A stretch of 64,000 nt of DNA. Source: Papio anubis (lineage: Eukaryota > Chordata > Mammalia > Primates > Cercopithecidae). Location of the stretch: assembly GCF_008728515.1 (NCBI RefSeq), contig NC_044978.1, positions 8,748,452 through 8,812,451 of the forward strand, written 5' to 3'. Shown here in pieces: positions 57,590 through 64,000 of the stretch (position 1 is the stretch's first letter; every line of letters starts with the position of its first letter). The translations under genes and the position numbers were made by a program. The notes below the pieces were generated by a model that worked only from the letters and a program-made list of their open reading frames with translations, was not told the DNA's origin and did not search any database.

Positions 57590-57853
57590 TTCCGATACCT
57601 GCAAAGTATCCAGACAAGTGAGAACGTACAGGCATGGCTTTCAGTTTCAAGTCCTCTAATATATTTCCACACAGTAACCCAAATGATCTTTCTACAATGC
57701 AGGTCTATCCGTGTCACTCTTATATTTTAAAAGTTCCAGGGTTGCGTTATTGCCCATTGAATAAAATTCACAGTCTCTTTAAGATGTCCCTCACACCTAA
57801 ACTGTCAGACACATCTTTATCTCCCTGTACTCCTTCCCCTCAATCTAGCAATA
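57590..57853 (+). repeat. L2 LINE, left part, interrupted by a Tigger element
   Basis: 'gtccctcacacctaaactgt', 'ttccagggttgcgttattgc' and 'gtctatccgtgtcactctta' follow sense L2. The sequence stops at the TA before the Tigger at 57854 and resumes after 60507 with 'gagcagtctgtgctgattat' and 'ctctgacattagactccagg'. Confidence 0.6.
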
Positions 57854-60507
57854 CAGTTGACCATTAAACAACATGGCTTTTAATGGCACAGTTCCATTTA
57901 TATGTGAATTTTTTTCAATAAATATATTGCTATATACTTTGGAGACTTGCAACCATTTGAAAAAACTATGAATTGCATAGCCTAGAAATATTGAGAAAAA
58001 AATTTTAAAAGTATGTCATGAATGCATAAAAGGTATGTAGATATTAGTCTATTTTATCATTTACTACCATCAAATATACACAAATATTATAAAAAGGTAA
58101 CATTTATCACAACTTACACAAACACTTATAGGTAATATGTAGGGCCGCTTGCAGTTGAAGGAGATGTAAACAAACTCCAAAGATACAGTATTAAATCATA
58201 ACTTCATAAAATTAACTGTAGTCCATACTGTACTACCGTCATCACTTCCCAGCCATCTCCTCTTGCTGTTGCGGTGAGCTCAAGTGTTGCAAGTATTCGC
58301 TTGACGTGCCTTGAGATGTTAATCATCTCTGCGTCAGCCAGTACCCTCTCCAGTAAATTATGGATCAGGGTCAAAAGTGATCTCTCACGGTTCTCTTGTA
58401 TTTTCATCATGTTTAGAGAAATATCGTTAGGCTTGAGTAACCCCATGGAACCCATACAAAGTGCCCCTAGTGATGCTGGGAGTGCTCCCAAGAAGTCAAG
58501 TCATGACATTCCAAGAAAACATTGAATTGCTTTGATGTGTACTGTAGATTGAGGTCTACAGCTTAGGTTGCCACCATCTCAAGATAAATGAATCTGGTGT
58601 AAGGACCATGGTACATAAAGGAATGGAACCTGGGAAGCCATAGCTGCAACTACACCAGCAGTCGTAGAAACCTTGCATTTTTTGTGAAACACCTTTTTGT
58701 CTCATATTGAAAATGCAGCTTTTACCTGGGTACAGGATTGCCATAAGAAAGACACACCTACAGATTATAATATGATTGACAAAAAAGCAAAATCATTAAA
58801 TGACGATGTAAAGCAAAAGGAAGGTGAAGGATCTGAAGCTAGAGATGTTAATGCTGGCAAAGTGTGGTTTGATACTTTCAGAAAGAGGCTTTAAAAATGT
58901 CAGTTTAACAGGAGAAGCAACTTCTGCTGACTACCAAGCAACAGAGGGGTTTGCACGTGCCGTTAAGAAAATCCCCTACAAGAAAGGATATCTGCCTGAA
59001 CAGGTTTTTAATACAGATGAAAGTGCCCTATTCTGGAGAACAAAAAACAGGCCACAAAGGACATTTATCAGTAAAGAGGAGAAGTGAGCACAGGGTTTTA
59101 GGCAGGGAAAGGTAGGCTAACTCTACTGTTTTGTGCAGATGCAGTCAGGTTAATGATCAGGACTGCCCTTATCTATAAACCTGCCTACCCCAACCCTTGA
59201 AGGAACAAGATAAACCCCAGCTGCCAGTCCTTTGGTTGTGCAGCAAGAAGGCCTGAGCAATGAGAACACTCTTTCTGGATTAGTTCCATCAGTGCTTTGG
59301 CCCCAGAGTCAGGAAGTATCTTGCCCATAAAGGACTACATTTTAAAATTCTTTTCATATTGGAAAATGTCCCTAGTCACACAGAGCACCATGAGTTCAAC
59401 CTGGAAAGGGCTGAAGTGGTCTACTTGCCCCCAGTAGTTCTAATTCGGCCTCTAGATTGGGGACATAAGGAGCTTCAAGGCTCATTACACAACAGTATTC
59501 TACGGGAAGGACTGCCAGTACTATGGAAGAGAACCCCAATAGAGTATGCCATCGAAGTCTGGGAGACTACATTACTGAAGATGCCACTATTATTATGGAA
59601 AAAGCCATAAAAGTCATCAAGCTGACAACAATTCATTTCTACTGGAGAAAACTGTGTTCAGATGTTGTGCATGATTTTACAAGATTTACGACACAGCCAA
59701 TCAAGAAAATCATGTCAAAGACTGTGAATGTGGTTAAAAAAAAATGGCAGTAGGTTAGGGGGTAAAAAAGGGTTTCAAGACATGGATCTTAGAGAAATTC
59801 AAGAGCTCATGGACACCACACCAGAAGAATTAACAATGACTTGATGAAGATGTTTCCAAACCAGTGCCAGACAACGAAGACGACGACGTAGAAGCAGCTG
59901 TGCCAGAAAACAAATTGACACTAGACAATCTGGCAGAAGGCTTCTGATTATTCAAGACTGCTTTTAACTTATTTTATGACATGGAGCTTTCTATGACATG
60001 GGCAATGAAACTAATGCAAATGGTAGAAGGAGGATTGGAACCATATAAAAACATTTTTAGAGAAATGAAAGAGCAGAAATTACAGTGTATTTCCAGAAAG
60101 TTACACCAGTGTGCCTGCCTCTTCTGCCTTCCTTCTTACCTGCTCCACCTCTCCCACCTCCACCACCCCGAAACAGCAAGACCAACCCCTCCTCTTCCTC
60201 TCTCCCAGTTGCTCAAAGTGAGGATGAGGACCTTTATGATGATCCAGTCCCACCTAGTGAAAAGTAACGCATTTTCTCTTACTTATTATTTTCTTAATGC
60301 TTTCTTTTCTAGCTTACTTTATTGTAAGATTACGGTATATAATACATATAACATACAAAATATGTGTTAATCTATTTATGTTTAGTAAGATTTCCAGTCA
60401 ACAGTAGGCTATTAGTAGTTAAGTTCTGGGGGAGTCAAAATTATCGATGGATTTATACATGCTGGGGGGTCATCACCCCAACCTCCATATTGTTCAAGGG
60501 TTATCTG
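57854..60507 (+). mobile_element. Tigger2-type DNA transposon, nearly full length
   Basis: Its left end CAGTTGACCATTAAACAACA and its right end, read on the opposite strand as CAGATAACCCTTGAACAA, form the terminal inverted repeats of a pogo-like Tigger element. The TA at 57852-57853 is the left target duplication; the right one reads CA, probably a decayed TA. The length of ~2654 bp is close to that of full Tigger2 (about 2.7 kb, from memory). Inside lies a broken transposase. It is immobile. Confidence 0.9.
58440..60270 (+). pseudogene. Tigger transposase pseudogene (pogo-like, DDE-1 family)
   Basis: The intact protein cuts and pastes the element, with an N-terminal CENP-B-like DNA-binding part and a DDE catalytic domain. 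Here the text is broken among frames: an N-terminal 'GPSDAGSAPKK'-like stretch near 58465, a helical stretch at 58697-58894, then in another frame SLTGEATSADYQAT and VFNTDESALFW at 58824-59087. The latter holds the first catalytic Asp. The second acidic motif survives in VVYLPP and RPLDWG near 59415-59465, with codons lost between. An acidic tail (SEDEDLYDDP) lies near 60215. Stops and frameshifts are many. Confidence 0.88.
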
Positions 60508-60720
60508 CACTGCATTTCTGGAAGGCCTATCAGCTATTTTCCCAGAGCAGTCTGTGCTGATTATCACCACGCCAGGACATTATCATATTCTGTCTACTCC
60601 TCACCTCTGACATTAGACTCCAGGTTCCTTACTAGGAGAAAACAAGTGGCATTTGTCTTTATATCTCCAGGGCTTTGCATAGTGTTTCAGAGTAATTGGA
60701 ACTCAAAAAGTGTATATTGA
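60508..60720 (+). repeat. L2 LINE, right part after the Tigger insertion
   Basis: 'gagcagtctgtgctgattat', 'gacattagactccaggttcc' and 'tatatctccagggctttgca' continue the sense L2 3' end that begins at 57590. Confidence 0.6.
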
Positions 60721-63149
60721 AATATGTATATTTTAAAAAGTAAATTGTGACTACAAAAATACATTAGAGTTTCTGCTCATTTTGTCAAACAGATTTGTAT
60801 CAGTGATCTAGAAATTCCAAACCCTTTGGCACGTTAAGCCATGTCCATACATCTAACTATGTTTAACCAAATAATTAGCTAACATACTGATCCATAGTTC
60901 TCACTTCCCAATTTTATTACAGACAGGAATTGTCATCTGTGGTTCTTGTTAAAACACAAATCTCCCCAACCCCACCCTAAGATTATGATGCAGTGTTTGT
61001 GGTAGAGCAGTCATTGAAAAAACAAAACCCTGAGAAATATCTCAGGTTTTCTGTGATGGCCTACATTCTGGTAATTCCGGTAGCACCCCTCCAAGCATGT
61101 AGTGTTAGAAAAATTAGATTCTCTGTTGTTTTATGCACTGAAAGCCATTTCTTCAAACTACACTCCTTATTGCAATTAAAATGTTGTTTGCCAACACGTT
61201 GAAAAACAATTTTTGTCAGTATTGATTTATTGCTTCTGCACCTCATTCATCCTATTGCTTATCAATCTCATTACTTTAGTCAATGTGATCAAACTGAGCT
61301 GTGCTTATAAAGAGAACCACTGTTAGCTGGTCCACAGTCACATTATGTAAATAAGCATGTACTGTTGGTATTTGGATATAATCTTCCCATTTGTCTTAGA
61401 TCTACAGAAAGGATAATGTATAGAAGAAGCTGAAGAAAAATACATTACCCGACTTCTTTTTCTTTCTCTCTCCCTTTTTTTATTTCTGTGATTTCAAATT
61501 ATTCAAACTGTTCAGATTATTAAACAGTGAATCCAGCCGACTTAAAAATATAAAAATATGCCACGTAGACTCTTATAGAAAGCCCTTTAAGAGCTTCTAT
61601 TATCTACTGAAGTACTAATGCACTCCCTTAATTGTGCCTGCTGGGTGATCAGGCACAACGGGCAGAGGCAGTCAGGCCCGCACAGAAATGCAAGGCTGCG
61701 AAAAGGACATTTGCTCAGCAAGAAAGGTTGCAGAAGCCCTTTGACAAATGAGACAAAGCAAGTCAAGTAATAATAGAAGGGCTTTTTGAACATTTTCAGT
61801 AATTTGGTTATAACTAACTCTAGAGTGCATTAGCAGAAGATTCTTAATCAGACCCTACTTTTCCATTAGAGAGACTAATTACTGCGTGTCTTTTCCTGGC
61901 AGATATATTTTTCCTTCATAAAAATGCTTAGCAAATATAAACTGATTTGTTTGAATTTCCCTTTGTCCATATCTCTGTTTCCTGAGAGGGCCTGATGCTG
62001 TCACATGAGAGACTGCACACACAGAGGGCACTGTTCCCTAAATAATCCTCGTTCTGCTGGCAACCGATTAAACCAAATCCACATTAACATGAGATCACCT
62101 CCCATCCCTCAAACGTAGTGTCTGTTGTAAAGTCTTGTTTTTACAAGTCTGGTTGAATTCCGCTATCTTAATTCCATTTCTTTTAGAAACATTACTTTCA
62201 ATCTGAGTGATTTATTTTCTTCTTGCTGAATATATCTGTTGCTTAGGGCAGTGATCTGCTTAAGAAGACATCTAAATTATGAGGCTGCTCAGGGGAGATC
62301 GGGGGACAGTTTGTCTCATGACTAGGTGACTAAGATCATAGTTAATCCAATACCATTTTTGGAGGGATACATTCCTCCTAAGAGGCAGAGTAACCCTGCC
62401 TTGCCAGGATTATCTTGAGGATATTTCTTGCAGAAAAAAATAATGTAGGAAGCTGCTCCAGTTCTCTAAACAGTTTTACTTGTTTTTCTCAACAAAGCAG
62501 TATCAGTGGGTTTCCAAGTGTATGGACATCATTCATAAAAATAGCAATATTTACATCTAGAACCAGCCAACATGAAAACAAAGAGCTACAGGTATAATTG
62601 CACGTCAAGCAAAACTATACCATGATACTGGGAAAAATAATATCTGCCTCACTTCACTATTCTTCACTTTTTAAAAAAGCTTTTTACTAATGATAAATTT
62701 GAGAAGTTTTAGGAGAACATAAAGTGTGTTCCCCATACCCTATCATATTCTGTTTCTGTGTTTGCTACTTCAGTATTTTTATTACTTTTTTGCATTCCTG
62801 ATATTGCTACCAATGTTTTTATAATTTAGCAGACAAATATTTCATTTTGGGCCCTCGATTGCCACTTTCTGATTGGCAGTATACTGCTGAACAACAGCTT
62901 GTACTGAAGGTCCTGTTAATACATAAGGTAGCCTATCTGAATTATTGACACATTGTAATAATCTTTTAATGAGTACCTGCTGTAGGTCAGCCTCCAACTA
63001 CACCTTTAACTCCTGAAACACAGCTAGATAGCTCTACTGTTCCAATGTCCTTACTTGAATGCCACATAAATCACGTAATTCAATCTCTTGCAGTTGGCTG
63101 TGCATGGAGGAAAAGGCATATTCATTAATATCTGTGTTTTTACTCAATT
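60721..63149. other. Unassigned DNA; possible conserved element at 61590-62200
   Basis: No recognised repeat or gene in 2.4 kb. The 61590-62200 part is repeat-free, with balanced composition and ATTA-type words ('gagagactaattactgcgtg'), a candidate conserved non-coding block. The open frames (61-69 codons) have no domain. Confidence 0.3.
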
Positions 63150-63255
63150 AATTATTTAGTAAATATTTTTTGAGCATCTGGGTTAAATATTGGGGATACA
63201 GTGGTAACAAAACAGACAAAGTACTTGTCCTTATTGGAATTTACATTCTATGGGG
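63150..63255 (-). repeat. L2 LINE 3'-end fragment
   Basis: 'tttttgagcatctgggttaa', 'attggggatacagtggtaac' and 'cttattggaatttacattct' follow the reverse complement of the L2 3' terminus. Confidence 0.65.
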
Positions 63256-64000
63256 AGTTAAATTCATGAAAGTATTTAAATAATATAAAGTCACATAAAC
63301 TACCACCAAACAACTTAAATAAAAAATAGCACAAAAGAAAAACCTGGATTTCACGAGAAGCTAGGAATAAAACTAAAAAATAATTTCATCCTAATCTGTA
63401 TTATTTCTAGGGTTCTAAGGAAGAATCAAATAAAGTTATATGATATATACTTTGTACAATACTTAGTATATAACAATGTTTTATAAAAGATGTTTAATAT
63501 ATTGATTATATTAATGTTTTAGTTATGAAGATTATTATTATTATTACTATGTATGGATGCCACAGACATCTCAGGGCTTTCAAATAGTCAATGCAAAGAG
63601 ATAAATTTAGTAACTCAAACTTTCTAAATTGCTGTCATATAGTAAAATCAATAATTACTCTTGAAAAGCATAAGAAGTATTCTTGACCCTAAGACTACAC
63701 TGAAATTTCTCCCACTATTCAAAGGAATGAAGACGTTGATTAAAACATGATGTCATCTTAATGTTAGAGTCCATAATGAGCTGATGTTTTTCATAACACC
63801 CCTCAAAAATACTGAAAGGCACCAAGTAACTATAGTCATATAGGAGGATGCACTAAAATGGGTGTGTTATGCAGCTCCCTACGTTGTTTAAGAGGTAGAT
63901 TTGATCATATTTTACAGTACATGGGCTAAGGGCCCTTTAAGAAAAATCTCAAAAAAAAATTCTGGTTTAGAAATTAATAAAAATACAAGAGCTCAAAATG
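63256..64000. other. Unassigned AT-rich DNA
   Basis: AT-rich, including an ATTATT patch near 63530-63545. No repeat family or gene recognised. Confidence 0.45.

Noticed and set aside
58204..58491. 95-codon minus-strand frame in the Tigger element
   Set aside because: It is antisense to the Tigger N-terminal and leader region; the true coding direction is plus.
58824..59087. A domesticated Tigger-derived gene
   Set aside because: The transposase is split among frames with several stops and a damaged second catalytic motif, so an intact host gene is not supported.
1..64000. CRISPR arrays, bacterial operons, phage or plasmid features
   Set aside because: Composition, Alu/L1/LTR content and lack of long ORFs are those of primate nuclear DNA; the tandem repeats are microsatellites or element-derived.
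1..64000. tRNA or small RNA genes
   Set aside because: No cloverleaf or snRNA sequence was recognised; Alu A- and B-box-like words belong to the SINEs. A covariance-model scan was not possible.

Overview
This window is primate nuclear DNA, very probably from an Old World monkey (macaque, baboon or vervet group). Two young Alu copies (5371-5674 and 25461-25755) carry sequence states that I recall as typical of cercopithecid AluY and not of human AluY. No host protein-coding gene, exon series, tRNA or rRNA is supported. The longest open frames (199 and 179 codons) lie antisense to a MaLR LTR or an Alu. The stretch reads as AT-rich intergenic or intronic DNA filled with transposon remains of many ages.

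Layout. 1-14 kb: sparse, with one AluS-type copy, one young AluY, a piece of L1 ORF2, MIR and L2 scraps and TA/CA microsatellites. 14-23 kb: a 5'-truncated L1 with 12-bp target duplications, an older L1 split by an AluY, further Alus, and a MaLR (MLT1-type) LTR. 23-30 kb: a possible old LTR, then the main feature, a HERV-H/LTR7-type provirus (24275-30096) with both LTRs, a histidine-tRNA-type primer site, a minisatellite-like leader, broken gag, pro and pol, almost no env, and a monkey-type AluY inserted in the leader. 31-39 kb: an Alu with a suspicious cluster of indels, L2 pieces, a solo LTR7-type LTR with perfect 5-bp duplications, two MaLR LTRs and a pair of nested hAT-like DNA transposons. 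39-57 kb: Alus, MIR and L2 fragments and a compound TC/TG microsatellite. 57.8-60.5 kb: a nearly full-length Tigger2-type DNA transposon with a broken pogo-like transposase, inserted in an L2. 60.7-64 kb: mostly unassigned AT-rich DNA.

No genes here work together. The possible functional interest is regulatory: LTR7-type elements are known in human as pluripotency-active promoters and enhancers, and two of them lie in the same orientation about 2.8 kb apart. The insertion order can be read from the nesting: L2/MIR, then Tigger and hAT elements, MaLR LTRs, HERV-H, and last the young Alus. All repeat names come from recognition by eye; family-level calls are firmer than subfamily calls.
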